A DNA stretch of 51,054 nucleotides from Thiodiazotropha sp050305975 (GCA_050305975.1 JBNLGI010000190.1:1-51054), one strand, 5' to 3'; positions 34,051-43,759 are shown, counted from the first letter of the stretch. The notes: a model not told the origin generated them from the sequence alone. Numbers and translations are program-made.

Positions 34051-35721
34051 TTAACGTCGCGATGAATAGTTCGGGTAGGCATCCCGATCGATCGGTATCT
34101 CGATCAGGTTGACAGCCTGACCGAAATCCAGGTCGCCCAGTTGATCCTCCAGCTCCCGCCCCCCGTCCACACACACGTAGCGAATGCCGAAGGATTGCGC
34201 CAGTGCGGCATAATCGGGATTGATGAAATCGCAATCGATGAAGCGGTCGTGATAGTGCTGGTGCTGGTTTTTGCGTATCAACCCCATGGTGTCGTTGTTG
34301 AACAGGACGATATTCAGGGGAATCCCGTAATTGACCGCCGTCATGACCTCCATGGCGCACATCTGAAAGCCGCCATCGCCGATCATTGCGAAAATCGGCC
34401 GGTCTATCTCGCAGGCGGCGCCGATGGCGGCCGGCACCGCATGTCCGAGGGACGAGATACCGGTATTGGGATAGTAGCGGTCGTTTGCGGAAACACGATA
34501 AAAATTCTGCGCAAAGACGATATTGTCGTCGTACATGACCAGGCCTTCGGGAAAACGGTTTTCCAGCCATGCGTAGAAGGCCTTTACCTGATCGAACTGC
34601 CGGTTGAAGATGGTCTCACCCGCATTATCGATTTCCCGTTGCGCGGTTTCTTTGAAAGCGGCGACGTCCACCGGCGCCTTCGGCGCAACCCCTCCATCCA
34701 CGACGGCATTCTCCAGCGCCTGCAGATAGGCGGCAAGATCCGCCTGCACCACCTGATCGGCCCGGTATACCTTTTCCAGCTGCTGGGGATTGTTGTCGAC
34801 CTGAATGATTTTCTTGCCTTCCAGCAGTCTTTTGTCCCAGACATAACTGGTGCGTTCATTGAAACCGGCGCCCAGCATCATCACCAGGTCCGCCTCCTGT
34901 TCCAGATAGCGCACGGCGTAACCACCGGAGGTCACACCGAGGCTGCCGAGGGACATGGCCGAGCGTTCGTCCATCGCGCCCTTGGCCTTGAGGCTGCTGG
35001 TGACCGGAATGTTCAACAGTTCGCTGATGCGCATCAAATGGGACTGGGCACCGGCAAGAATGCAGCCATACCCGGCAATAATCAGCGGCCGTTGCGCCTG
35101 GCGCAGCAAGCTCAGGCTCTGATCGATGTATTGCTCCGGTATGAGCGATACAGCGTACGGACGATAAATAGCCACCTGCTCCAGCAAATCCTCATCCACC
35201 AGCTCTTTCTGGACGTTGTACGGAATACTGAGCACCACCGGTCCCGGACTGCCGCAAAGCAGGTGTTTCGCCGCCTGATTCAACACGCTGGCCAGATAGT
35301 CGGTGCGCTCGATCAGCTTATGGTAACGGGTGATGCCGGTAAACAGAGCGACTTGATCGACGCTGCCGCCCTCGCCGGAACTCTCCTGCAGCCCGCCCTT
35401 GCCGAAGAGGTGAGTGGGCGCTTCACCGGTAATTGCAATCACCGGCAGATTGTCACTGTAGGCGCTGGCGATACCGGTCACCAGGTTGGTGGCGCCGGGC
35501 CCTGCCGTGGTGATGCAGGCGCCGACCTCGCCGGTCGCCCTGGCGTAGCCTCCGGCCATGAAGGCGGCGGCCTGTTCGTGTTTTACGAGGATGGATCGAA
35601 TTGGTGAGTCATAGAGACCGTCATACACCGGGAGGATATGCGAACCGGGGATCCCGAAGATACATTTGACTCCGAGTTTTTCCAGGAACTGAACGAGGAC
35701 TTGGCTGACTGGAATTTTCAT
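34051..35721 (-). CDS. ThDP-dependent enzyme, acetolactate-synthase-like
   Basis: A 556-residue three-domain ThDP enzyme. The start at 35721 gives MKIPVSQVLVQFLEKLGV, the usual family opening; a longer start at 35739 is possible. The catalytic glutamate is Glu49 (VKHEQAAAFMA), the first domain holds TTAGPGATNLVTGIA, and the Mg/ThDP motif is GDGGFQM (448-454) with NN at 475-476. The middle domain has DKRLLEGKKIIQVDNNPQQLEK. It resembles IlvB and relatives, but no regulatory small subunit gene is nearby. Pairing with a glycosyltransferase gene argues for a specialised role such as making an acyl or keto precursor for a surface molecule, rather than branched-chain amino acid synthesis (inference). 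Confidence 0.82.
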   Translation of the reverse strand: MKIPVSQVLVQFLEKLGVKCIFGIPGSHILPVYDGLYDSPIRSILVKHEQAAAFMAGGYARATGEVGACITTAGPGATNLVTGIASAYSDNLPVIAITGEAPTHLFGKGGLQESSGEGGSVDQVALFTGITRYHKLIERTDYLASVLNQAAKHLLCGSPGPVVLSIPYNVQKELVDEDLLEQVAIYRPYAVSLIPEQYIDQSLSLLRQAQRPLIIAGYGCILAGAQSHLMRISELLNIPVTSSLKAKGAMDERSAMSLGSLGVTSGGYAVRYLEQEADLVMMLGAGFNERTSYVWDKRLLEGKKIIQVDNNPQQLEKVYRADQVVQADLAAYLQALENAVVDGGVAPKAPVDVAAFKETAQREIDNAGETIFNRQFDQVKAFYAWLENRFPEGLVMYDDNIVFAQNFYRVSANDRYYPNTGISSLGHAVPAAIGAACEIDRPIFAMIGDGGFQMCAMEVMTAVNYGIPLNIVLFNNDTMGLIRKNQHQHYHDRFIDCDFINPDYAALAQSFGIRYVCVDGGRELEDQLGDLDFGQAVNLIEIPIDRDAYPNYSSRR

Positions 35722-35837
35722 GGCTCTACTGCAGCACATCTTTTATGTCGTGAGACCGAAGAATATCGGTATTGTCCCGCAAATGGAACTCTCGGGGTAT
35801 CATAGTGCGCCAGGCAAAAGGGTGTTCAGGTCAAAGA

Positions 35838-36461
35838 ATGAAGATTCACACAATCAAGGCGGTGCTGCTGGATTATGGCGGCGTCATCGCAGACGAAGGA
35901 TTCCAAAATACGCTCAGAGCAATCTCCCGGGAGCAGGGCCTCGACGGCGATGCAACGCTGCAGGTCGCCAAGCATGTCGTCTATGACTCAGGTTTCATAC
36001 TTGGAACGGGCACAGAGCAGGCCTTCTGGGCGTCTATGCGTGAGGGCGCAGGACTGACAGGCAGTGACGCCGAATTGAGCCAACGGGTGCTCGAAGGATT
36101 TACTCTTCGACAGTGGATGCTCGACTGGGTGCAGCTGCTGCATGAAAAGGGTTATTTGACCGCCATTCTCAGCGACCAGTCTTACTGGCTCGACTGGCTC
36201 GACCAGAGAGACCATTTCTTTCACCACTTCGACCATGTCTTCAACAGCTATCATCTGGGCAAGGGAAAACGTGACCCCAGCCTGTTTTACGACATTGCCC
36301 AACGCCTGGGATTGTCACCGGATGAAATTCTGTTTGTGGATGACATGCAGAGTAACGTCACCCGCGCGCAATCGGCTGGATGGCGGACCATTCGCTATCT
36401 GGACAGAACGGACTTCGAGAAACAGATCGAACAGCTGTTTCCAGCGGAGATCATGCAATGA
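35838..36461 (+). CDS. HAD-superfamily hydrolase (subfamily IA-like)
   Basis: A 207-residue cytosolic hydrolase. The nucleophile motif is VLLDYGGVIADEG; the second Asp of the usual DxD is replaced by Gly, as in DYGGV-type HADs. A helical cap follows (residues about 20-95), then LTAILSDQSYWLDWL (motif II Ser), the lysine region GKGKRDPSLFY (motif III) and ILFVDDMQSNVTRAQSAGW (motif IV DD). It is divergent from the ThDP/glycosyltransferase operon, 116 bases away, and its stop overlaps the start of the TlpA-like gene in ATGA form. With the Gly substitution it may be a weak or specialised phosphatase. Confidence 0.85.
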   Translation: MKIHTIKAVLLDYGGVIADEGFQNTLRAISREQGLDGDATLQVAKHVVYDSGFILGTGTEQAFWASMREGAGLTGSDAELSQRVLEGFTLRQWMLDWVQLLHEKGYLTAILSDQSYWLDWLDQRDHFFHHFDHVFNSYHLGKGKRDPSLFYDIAQRLGLSPDEILFVDDMQSNVTRAQSAGWRTIRYLDRTDFEKQIEQLFPAEIMQ

Positions 36462-37129
36462 CCGGGCAGGCGAGCGAAATCCTCGACCACAGCCGCTTCG
36501 AACTGACTCACCACTCTCTTGCGCAGAATCCAACCCGATCGTTACCGCAGGTGTCCGCCGATCGACAGCGACAGACTCAGGCTCTCTCTCCCGTCATCGA
36601 TTTGCTTGTATCGCGAACATTTCGCAGAAGTACTTTTTCCGTGCTGTGCTGGATCTTCACCGCCCTCGTCACACCGGCGAGCGGAGGCTGGCTGGAAGCT
36701 GTCGAGCCGAGCCGTCCCGCACCCGGTCTGAATCTCAAGGACTTGCATGGCATCGACAACGATCTGAGCCAACTCAAAGGAAAGACGGTACTGGTTAACT
36801 TTTGGACGACCTGGTGCCCCCCGTGCATCGAGGAGATGCCGTCACTGATCCGGTTGCAAAGAGAGATGGGGCAGAGCGATTTTGTCGTTTTGGCAGTAAA
36901 TGTTCAGGAGAAAAGACAACAGGTCGAAAGCATCGCAAGACGTCTAAAACTGACATTTCCGGTACTCCTCGACCCGGACCGCTCAGCAGGCAATACCTGG
37001 GCGGTGAAGGTCTTTCCCAGCAGCTTCATCGTGGATGCAGCGGGGGAGTTGCGCTACAGGGCGATTGGTCCCGTCGAGTGGGACAGCGCAGAGGCCAGTT
37101 CGATACTTCTTGAAGTCATCGGCAGGTGA
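36458..37129 (+). CDS. TlpA/ResA-like membrane-anchored thioredoxin
   Basis: A 223-residue protein. The ATG overlaps the HAD stop, giving an unusual long polar N-terminal extension (about 60 residues) before one hydrophobic anchor (STFSVLCWIFTALVTPASG). A later start closer to the anchor cannot be excluded. The periplasmic thioredoxin domain begins at LNLKDLHGIDNDLSQLKGK and has the redox motif WCPPC (Cys120 and Cys123), then VVLAVNVQEKRQQVE, the cis-proline region VKVFPSSFIVD and GELRYRAIGP. It probably reduces or isomerises disulfides or supports cytochrome c maturation, which is notable because a nine-heme cytochrome gene comes next on the same strand, 465 bases on. Confidence 0.82.
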   Translation: MTGQASEILDHSRFELTHHSLAQNPTRSLPQVSADRQRQTQALSPVIDLLVSRTFRRSTFSVLCWIFTALVTPASGGWLEAVEPSRPAPGLNLKDLHGIDNDLSQLKGKTVLVNFWTTWCPPCIEEMPSLIRLQREMGQSDFVVLAVNVQEKRQQVESIARRLKLTFPVLLDPDRSAGNTWAVKVFPSSFIVDAAGELRYRAIGPVEWDSAEASSILLEVIGR

Positions 37130-37594
37130 GCACCTGACCAACCGGCCATACCTTCCCAGGCGCCCGTAAGGCATATGGGCCGGATAGTTGCTTCTGATCC
37201 ATGGCGCTTTCCAACCCCTTCGAATTGTCGTTCAGGCCGCCTTTGACATGTCATGGGCGTGCCCGATCAGTTTTTAACATTTGTGCCCATTCGAGCGATT
37301 TCGCAAAGCTTTTCCTCCTGCATTTACGCAGAAATATTCCTTCACTTAATTATTCCTTAATTTTTCTCTGCTAATCATTTGGATTAAGTGCCCAATAAAA
37401 ATGACTTTGATAACCGGTATTGGAACAAGAAAAATTGAAATAGCAAATCCGGTTCAAGAACATACCGACTAAAACAAAACCAACTCCTCGGACAGCAGCA
37501 TCGATTCCCTTGGCGCCAGGAAGGCTAGCAGTTTGCTATCGCGACATCTGTCGCCCTTCAACGAAAACTTATAACAGCCTTGAGGTGTCCTGAT
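37130..37594. other. AT-rich region upstream of the multiheme cytochrome gene
   Basis: About 465 bases, with a distinctly AT-rich centre (37310-37450) including a near-direct repeat of ATTCCTT-(C)-TTAATT around 37335-37365. This is the likely promoter and control region of the cytochrome gene. No coding frame is supported, and I cannot name a specific regulator site. Confidence 0.45.
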
Positions 37595-40500
37595 ATGAAG
37601 TGCCTTCAATTCCCACCCAAAACGACCCATCGCTTTAATGCACTTGCGATCATATGCACCTTCATACTGACGTTCGTTGCCGGCAGTGTCTGGGCGGACC
37701 GCGACGGTGTCGAATCCACACGCAGTGGTTCCAGTCCGGCACTACGGCCGAAAAACAGCTTCAACATCATGATGAATTATGAACTGGGCATGCACTGTAC
37801 CGGTTTCGAATTTGCCTACTGTTGCGTCCTTCCACCCTACAACTCGATCCTGGCCCAGGTGGTGAAGACACAGCAGAGGAGTGAGGGGCAGACGGCATTC
37901 GCCCGTCTCCTGGAGGGCGACCCGATCGAGGGTCTCGATGCCCTGGGTCGCCAAACCGTGCTGCGTGACCCGGATCTGGATCGGAACGGAGAGTTCCAGA
38001 AATATGTCATCGAGTACTGGCACGATGCCCAGCCCCGCGAAACCCGCCCGCAGGTGGTGCCGCAGACATCCACCCTGATCAGCGCCACAGAGGGTAACTC
38101 CCTCTTGATGTGGAATACCCTGGCCGACTCCGCAGCGGTGAATCCGGATGGCTCCCTGGTGATTTCAGGCAAGGACGGTAATCCGACCTGGAACGGCGTC
38201 ACCGGCGCCATGCTGGGTGACGGAGATTTCAACGACCCGACCGACGATTACTGGAATGCGGTGTGGAATCACCTCTACATCTATCAGGATCTCGAGGGTT
38301 CCAATCCCAACAACACCAGCGCCGAAAGCGACAAGATCCGACTCGGTGTGACCGGCCAAGTCGAGTACCCCGTCGATTGCGGCGCCGGCCTGCACCCCAT
38401 GGGACCGGTGACCCATCCCGATGGACTGCCAAGCAACCCGGCGGTGCCCAACGACTGCGGCGGGGCCTCCAACGGCAACGTGCTGACCTTCTCGGGCGAA
38501 CACGGCACGGTCGTCTACACCCAGATGAAAGTGCTGGAGAACCTGCCCATCACCCTCACCTCCCCCCGCATCTGGGAGGCCCTGGGACTTCCCCTGACCC
38601 CGTTCGAGGACTCCATCAGCTTCTTTGCCGACCCCGGCGCCATGTTCGAGGATTCGGTACGTCCCTTCGTCGCGATGCGGGCCAAGCTGCGTCACTATGA
38701 CCCCACTCAGCCCGGCGGCATGGGTGAACCGGTGCTGCAGAACGGCGTGCCGGTGGAGGGATTCGGCACCGCCCCGATCGATATCCCCAACTGCGAGCGC
38801 TGCCACTCCGAAGTGGACACCACCAACTCGCCCCACAAGAGCGGCGACGAGGTCTGGGCAAAGGTTCAGCAGGAGTACAACTTCTGGATGAGCTACTACG
38901 ATATCGGCCCCGGCGACTCCGACTGGTATCCGCGACTCAAGAGCGCGGCCATCAGTATTCTCGGCCTGCATGACAAGAATCACGGTACGGGCTTCCTGGA
39001 CAACTACCCCGCCTGCTCCACCCCTGAAGAGTGCGACGCCTATGCAGCCGATCTGGCGGCGGAAAACGGCCGCCCCGTATTCGCTCAGAGCACTCGCATC
39101 GGCAACACCACCGTGCTCTGCCAGCGCTGTCATGCGGACAATGTCATCGCCCAGGTCAAATCGGCCTCGTTCACTGATGACAATGGCACCGACAAGGTGA
39201 TTCTGCCCATGTCGGAGGCGATTCATCAGACCCATCGCGGTGTCGGCGAAGGCGGCCCGATCGCTTTCAGTGACAGCCTCGGCCGTTTCGGCGGCTGCCA
39301 GGGCTGCCATCCCGCCCACCGTTCCAACGGCGACATGGCGGGCTACCCGATCACCGATACCGGCGACAACTTCTATGCCGATACGGACAACCGCCTGGGA
39401 GCGGGCGGTTGTTTCGTCGGCCGCGACGTCCACTCCAATCCGTTCAAGGATATCGATGGGGCGGGTACGCCGGAGCATCTGACCGCCATCGGCGAATGGC
39501 TGCGGGACAACGTCTCCCGCAACCAGGCCGACCTTGCCGGCAGCGCCCGCGACAACCGCGGTATCTGGTGCACCAACTGCCACAATCAGTTGAGCCAGGA
39601 GATCTGGAAGCGGGAGAACATGGAGAGCCTGATCGCCGACGTGCCCGGTCCGGGAGCGAGCAACATCCGTGGCCTGGCTTCACTCGACGCTATCGCCAAT
39701 GCCGTGGACAGCAATCTCCAACAGGTCCTGAACTGGCTCGACCCCAGGGATCCCAATGTCTTTCCGGCAGACGGCGCGATTCGCACCGCGGAAGAGACCA
39801 TGGCCATCTGGCGGCGTGATCCCGGACTCTGCGCCTACCTAGGCGGCAGCACCGACCCGGCCATCGACGCCAAGCTGGCCACCATCGAAGTGGCGGGTGA
39901 CGCCAGCGCCTGCACCACCGGTGCGGCGGCCCCCGGCCCCGACTGCAATGGCGACGGCAACGCCGATTTTCAGATCTGCGGCAGCTTCGACGGTGACAAT
40001 GACTTCAGCGTCAACATCCTCGATCTCTGCACCACCGACGATTGCGTGGCGGCCGCCCAGCAGACGTTGAGCGGCTCGATGGCGGCGGCGGTCCCCTTCT
40101 CCGCGGCCACCGACGGACGCGACCACTGGCTCGCCGCCGGCGAACCCCACTGCGCCGACTGCCACACCGCGCCCTATACGGAACCGAGCGGCCACCAGCC
40201 CGGCAACAACCATTCGCCCTTCAACTATCCGCGCAAGGCCGGGCTAATGCGTTACTCCCGCGGCCACCGGGACATCACCTGCCAGGGGTGTCATGAGTCG
40301 ATCCACGGCCTCTATCCGGTCGCACCGCATCTCGAGCAGGGCCCCGGCAACGCCGGCGTGGATGCCACCACCTATGCCCAGGCGGCCTACCTCAACAGCG
40401 ACGACAGTCACGGGCCGCTGAAGTGTGGTTCCTGCCATATGTACGAAACCCTGACCAGCAATCCCGACGCCCAGATACCCGAGCGGGTCTGCGCACCCGG

Positions 40501-40945
40501 CGAGGATGGCGGCAATTGTGACAAGGGTGATGGTCTGCGCTTCGACGGCACGCCGATCGCGAACAATTTCGACGCGGCCGTCAGCTGGGCCCACACCTTT
40601 ACCGACAACCACGACCCGCGTGACGACTTCTGCCTCAACTGCCATGAAAACGAGAATGACGAAGTCAGTCCGCGGGAGGACGAATGGCTGGAGCATGCCA
40701 TGAAGGGCCGGGTCTCGCGCAAGACCATGGACCAGGTGGAGATCCTCACCGCGGGCGCCGTCTTCGGCTCCACCGATCCGCGCAACACCGTCTGTCGCGG
40801 TTGTCATAGTGACGAGTGGAACAATGTGGCCTGCAGCGGCTCCGACGGCAGGGAGTGGAAACTCCATCTGGCGGAAGGGCGCGTGGCGGAGAGCGTTTGG
40901 GAGGATGTCTCCATGCTGCGTACCGGCACGACCTGCGGCTGGTAA
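37595..40945 (+). CDS. exported nine-heme cytochrome c
   Basis: A 1116-residue secreted protein. The ATG at 37595 has GAGG 9-12 bases upstream; a TTG at 37580 is in frame but less likely. A signal peptide (FNALAIICTFILTFVAGSVWA) precedes the mature start near DRDG. Nine CxxCH haem sites lie at residues 400, 509, 568, 659, 853, 896, 944, 1013 and 1067. The first 400 residues have none but begin with a distinctive NYELGMHCTGFEFAYCC block. Between haems 4 and 5 is a Ca-loop-like, Cys-flanked stretch (DCNGDGNADFQICG, then DGDNDFSVNILD). It is followed by a parvulin-type foldase gene. It likely carries electrons in the periplasm or at the cell surface; partner and redox role are unknown. There is no membrane anchor. 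Confidence 0.9.
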   Translation: MKCLQFPPKTTHRFNALAIICTFILTFVAGSVWADRDGVESTRSGSSPALRPKNSFNIMMNYELGMHCTGFEFAYCCVLPPYNSILAQVVKTQQRSEGQTAFARLLEGDPIEGLDALGRQTVLRDPDLDRNGEFQKYVIEYWHDAQPRETRPQVVPQTSTLISATEGNSLLMWNTLADSAAVNPDGSLVISGKDGNPTWNGVTGAMLGDGDFNDPTDDYWNAVWNHLYIYQDLEGSNPNNTSAESDKIRLGVTGQVEYPVDCGAGLHPMGPVTHPDGLPSNPAVPNDCGGASNGNVLTFSGEHGTVVYTQMKVLENLPITLTSPRIWEALGLPLTPFEDSISFFADPGAMFEDSVRPFVAMRAKLRHYDPTQPGGMGEPVLQNGVPVEGFGTAPIDIPNCERCHSEVDTTNSPHKSGDEVWAKVQQEYNFWMSYYDIGPGDSDWYPRLKSAAISILGLHDKNHGTGFLDNYPACSTPEECDAYAADLAAENGRPVFAQSTRIGNTTVLCQRCHADNVIAQVKSASFTDDNGTDKVILPMSEAIHQTHRGVGEGGPIAFSDSLGRFGGCQGCHPAHRSNGDMAGYPITDTGDNFYADTDNRLGAGGCFVGRDVHSNPFKDIDGAGTPEHLTAIGEWLRDNVSRNQADLAGSARDNRGIWCTNCHNQLSQEIWKRENMESLIADVPGPGASNIRGLASLDAIANAVDSNLQQVLNWLDPRDPNVFPADGAIRTAEETMAIWRRDPGLCAYLGGSTDPAIDAKLATIEVAGDASACTTGAAAPGPDCNGDGNADFQICGSFDGDNDFSVNILDLCTTDDCVAAAQQTLSGSMAAAVPFSAATDGRDHWLAAGEPHCADCHTAPYTEPSGHQPGNNHSPFNYPRKAGLMRYSRGHRDITCQGCHESIHGLYPVAPHLEQGPGNAGVDATTYAQAAYLNSDDSHGPLKCGSCHMYETLTSNPDAQIPERVCAPGEDGGNCDKGDGLRFDGTPIANNFDAAVSWAHTFTDNHDPRDDFCLNCHENENDEVSPREDEWLEHAMKGRVSRKTMDQVEILTAGAVFGSTDPRNTVCRGCHSDEWNNVACSGSDGREWKLHLAEGRVAESVWEDVSMLRTGTTCGW

Positions 40946-40996
40946 GCGAGACGACGACACCCGCCCGCCACCTGGCGGACATCAATAGCCAATAAC

Positions 40997-41030
40997 GGGA
41001 AGGGAGGGGAGCATAGCGCTCCCCCTTCCC
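40997..41030. terminator. G/C hairpin between the cytochrome and foldase genes
   Basis: A purine-rich arm GGGAAGGGAGGGGAGC (40997-41012) pairs with GCTCCCCCTTCCC (41018-41030) with one bulge. There is no following T-run, so it could reduce read-through or protect the upstream mRNA end rather than fully terminate. This would allow more cytochrome than foldase. Confidence 0.5.
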
Positions 41031-41112
41031 CTGACTTGAATATCCCTGGCTCTATTTCAAGGCAGACCCGAATCACCAGACACCCGGGTCGAATGAGAGC
41101 GTCGGAGGCGGA

Positions 41113-42552
41113 ATGAAAACATTGACCACACTGATTGTCGGCTCTCTTCTGGCCATGGCCGCATGGGCCGACTCGAGTCAGCAAAGCGCGCCATCAGATC
41201 TCACTACACTGGCAAGCGTCGGGGATCGCCAGATCAGCTTCCCGCAGCTCAATACACAACTCAACAGCACTGCCGTCGTGGGTCTGTCGACGCCTGCGCT
41301 GGGCACGCCCGAACGCCGCACAGCCCTGTTGACGCTGCTGGACAAGGCAATCAGCGCGAACCTGCTCTATCTGGATGCCATCGACAGAGGCGTAGCCGAG
41401 AATCCGGAATTCAAGCAGGAGATGCAGACCTTCACCAATGGGATGCTGGCCGGGCTCTATCGCAAACACTATCTGCGGTCAGACAGCGGCGTCAGCGAGC
41501 AGGAGATCGAGGAGTATGTGCGAAAGCACTTCGCGAAGGCATTCGAAGTGGACGAGAAGATGCGCCCCTTGATCGAGGCGAAGATTCGACAGGATAAATA
41601 CCTGGCCCGCAAGCGCGGCCTGCGCGAGCACCTTCGTGCCGGCGCGAAGGTGCGCATTCACAGACAACAACTCGATATCGACGAAGACGACCTGCGCCAG
41701 GATGATACCGTGGTCGCCGAATACGCCGGTGTCGCCATGACCTGGGGCGAGACTCGGAAATATCTCTCGACCCTGAACAATTCGATCGACATCGAAAAGC
41801 GCCTGCAGACCCTGAACGATCTGATAGACACCCGGCTGCTGGCACGCAAGGGGCGTGAAGCCGGAATGGACCAGGATCCCGCCTTTGAGTCCGCGCTGGA
41901 GGAGTTCCGCATGACACGCATCGTCAATCTGCATCGCAAGGCACTGGCGGCGCGCATGGAACCGACCGAGGCGGAGATTCGCGACTATTTCTCACAGCAT
42001 CAGAGCGGCATCACCTTCAAGGAGCATCGCAAACTGCAGATGGTCGTGCTCGAGGATGAGAAGACGGCACAGGAGGTGCTGGACAAACTTGAAAGGGGTG
42101 AGCTGACGATCTATCAGGCGGCGCTCGACCACTCCATCGATCCGAGGGCGAAACAGACCCTGGGTGATTTCGGATGGGTGGCAGCGGGCAGCGGCTTTCC
42201 GGTCCTGGACGAGCTGGTCTTCTCGCTCGAGATCGGCGAGCTGGGCGGCCCGGTAGAGACACCCGCGGGCTGGCATATCGTTAGCGTAACCGACCGCCGG
42301 GCCTCCAAGTATACCGATATTGAGGATCCGGACACCCGGCAACAGACCCGCCGACTGTTGCTCAAGGAGCGTCTCGATGATTATGTAGTCGGATTGCGCA
42401 AGCAGGATTACCCTGTCGTCGTCTATGAAGACAATCTCAACCGGCTGCTGTCGGAGGAGGCGCGATGGATTGCCGCCAAGAGCCTGGAGATGGAGCAGCA
42501 TCCGGAGCGTGCCAGAATCATCCTCGAGGAGATGAAGGCCCTCGTCGAATAG
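41113..42552 (+). CDS. SurA/parvulin-type periplasmic peptidyl-prolyl isomerase
   Basis: A 479-residue exported foldase. The ATG has GGAGG just upstream, and the signal peptide is TLTTLIVGSLLAMAAWA. A long helical SurA_N-like chaperone region (about 25-290, with repeated acidic/basic helices such as FKQEMQTFTNGMLAGLYRKHYL) is followed by one parvulin domain (about 300-400): HRKLQMVVLEDEKTAQEVLDKL, ALDHSIDPRAKQTLGDFGW and GELGGPVETPAGWHIVSV. A helical tail ends the protein. It probably helps secrete or fold the cytochrome encoded just upstream; foldases next to multihaem cytochrome genes are common in metal-reducing bacteria (family knowledge). Confidence 0.87.
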   Translation: MKTLTTLIVGSLLAMAAWADSSQQSAPSDLTTLASVGDRQISFPQLNTQLNSTAVVGLSTPALGTPERRTALLTLLDKAISANLLYLDAIDRGVAENPEFKQEMQTFTNGMLAGLYRKHYLRSDSGVSEQEIEEYVRKHFAKAFEVDEKMRPLIEAKIRQDKYLARKRGLREHLRAGAKVRIHRQQLDIDEDDLRQDDTVVAEYAGVAMTWGETRKYLSTLNNSIDIEKRLQTLNDLIDTRLLARKGREAGMDQDPAFESALEEFRMTRIVNLHRKALAARMEPTEAEIRDYFSQHQSGITFKEHRKLQMVVLEDEKTAQEVLDKLERGELTIYQAALDHSIDPRAKQTLGDFGWVAAGSGFPVLDELVFSLEIGELGGPVETPAGWHIVSVTDRRASKYTDIEDPDTRQQTRRLLLKERLDDYVVGLRKQDYPVVVYEDNLNRLLSEEARWIAAKSLEMEQHPERARIILEEMKALVE

Positions 42553-42683
42553 CGGTTCGGCAAACAGCGCGACAGCCCCCCGTTGCGCTGCTGCCGAAGC
42601 GTTTTCCACCGCCCAGCTGTAGCGATCCCGGTTGAACTTGGTATGCTGGCGAAGAGACCGGCGACTGTCTCGCAACCGCGAGC

Positions 42684-43139
42684 TCAGGCAAGACGCCGGT
42701 AGAGACGCATGAATGCCTCTTCCGCCGCCAACATGGCCACCAGCATGACGATGAAAGCAACCGCTCCGTGCAACGCCCCTTCGAATCGGATGTCGTCACC
42801 AAACGCGACATTGATCACACCGAGCATCACGAACTTGGAGAGGAACAGTATCGCCCAGGCGCTCAGCAAGCGCACGACTCGTCCCGTCACACCCCCCATG
42901 GCCTGGAAATATGCCCGTACCCGATGTTCTATTGTGAGAGTGACCTTCAGTAACACCTGAAGCAGCACGGCCGCCAACAGGGAAACAGTGAATGCCTCCA
43001 CATGCACTCGCCCCCAGTACTCCGCGAACAGATTGAGCACGATAAGATCGATCAGTATCGCGATGAAGTAACGCACGAACAGGCGTTGCCTGGTCGACGG
43101 CGTCTCGGCAGATGCCAGATCCGGAAACTCTTCAGTCAT
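42684..43139 (-). CDS. small four-helix membrane protein
   Basis: A 151-residue protein starting at the ATG at 43139, with AAGGAG 10 bases upstream; a longer frame to 43193 is not needed. Four hydrophobic segments are clear: FIAILIDLIVLNLFAEYW, FTVSLLAAVLLQVLLKV, LLSAWAILFLSKFVMLGVIN and AVAFIVMLVAMLAAEEAFM. I do not recognise the family. It is a single gene with no obvious operon partner; YfdX lies upstream on the same strand but 660 bases away. Confidence 0.7.
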   Translation of the reverse strand: MTEEFPDLASAETPSTRQRLFVRYFIAILIDLIVLNLFAEYWGRVHVEAFTVSLLAAVLLQVLLKVTLTIEHRVRAYFQAMGGVTGRVVRLLSAWAILFLSKFVMLGVINVAFGDDIRFEGALHGAVAFIVMLVAMLAAEEAFMRLYRRLA

Positions 43140-43759
43140 TTCTGGGCAACTCCTTCCTGAACAAATCGAGGCATTGGGTACTTTGACCAGCATAGACAGC
43201 AGATGGCCGAGGGACTCGGATTAGGCATCAGATACTCAAGCTCACGATTTTATCGTTCGTGCCGATAATCCTCACACGTGTATCTCGATGGCTGCTTCAT
43301 AAACGCATTTTCGAACAGCCGCATTCTCCGTGATCAGCAGCATCAAAACAATCCTGCTCAGATTGGGGCATTGAATTTGTGCGGGGGCGCATTAGCGCTG
43401 AGATAACGCTCGCTGACCGACCCTTTCGAATCTCGAAAAACCCGACATCGTCTTCATTCCCCGCGCAGATCCAGGGCCTGCCAACCGACGTTGCCGTCAG
43501 CACAAGGGTAAAATCGATCGTCGAGGCTATCCAGCCCGACAGGGTACCAGCCGCTTCTGTGGCATGGTCAGTGTTTCTAGTCGTAGGTTACCCATGCTGG
43601 TTTTCGGTGGCGATTGCTCAATCGAGCGCCTGGACAAGACATGGACACCGCCCACATGCCGTGGCGCACACTGGCGTTCATGCTCAGCCTGATTATGCTG
43701 CTGTGCCGCGCATTCACCGGGCTCATTCTGACTCAGGACTGACGCCGCCAAGCGGATTC
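43140..43759. other. intergenic region, no gene accepted
   Basis: About 620 bases. A 33-codon frame at 43641-43742 (plus) encodes a Met-rich hydrophobic peptide (WRTLAFMLSLIMLLCRAFTG) but has no ribosome binding site, so it is left as a possibility only. No other feature is recognised. Confidence 0.35.

Noticed and set aside
43641..43742. A possible 33-residue hydrophobic small protein
   Set aside because: There is no ribosome binding site, it overlaps other frames equally well, and I know no matching small protein; it is left as a remark only.
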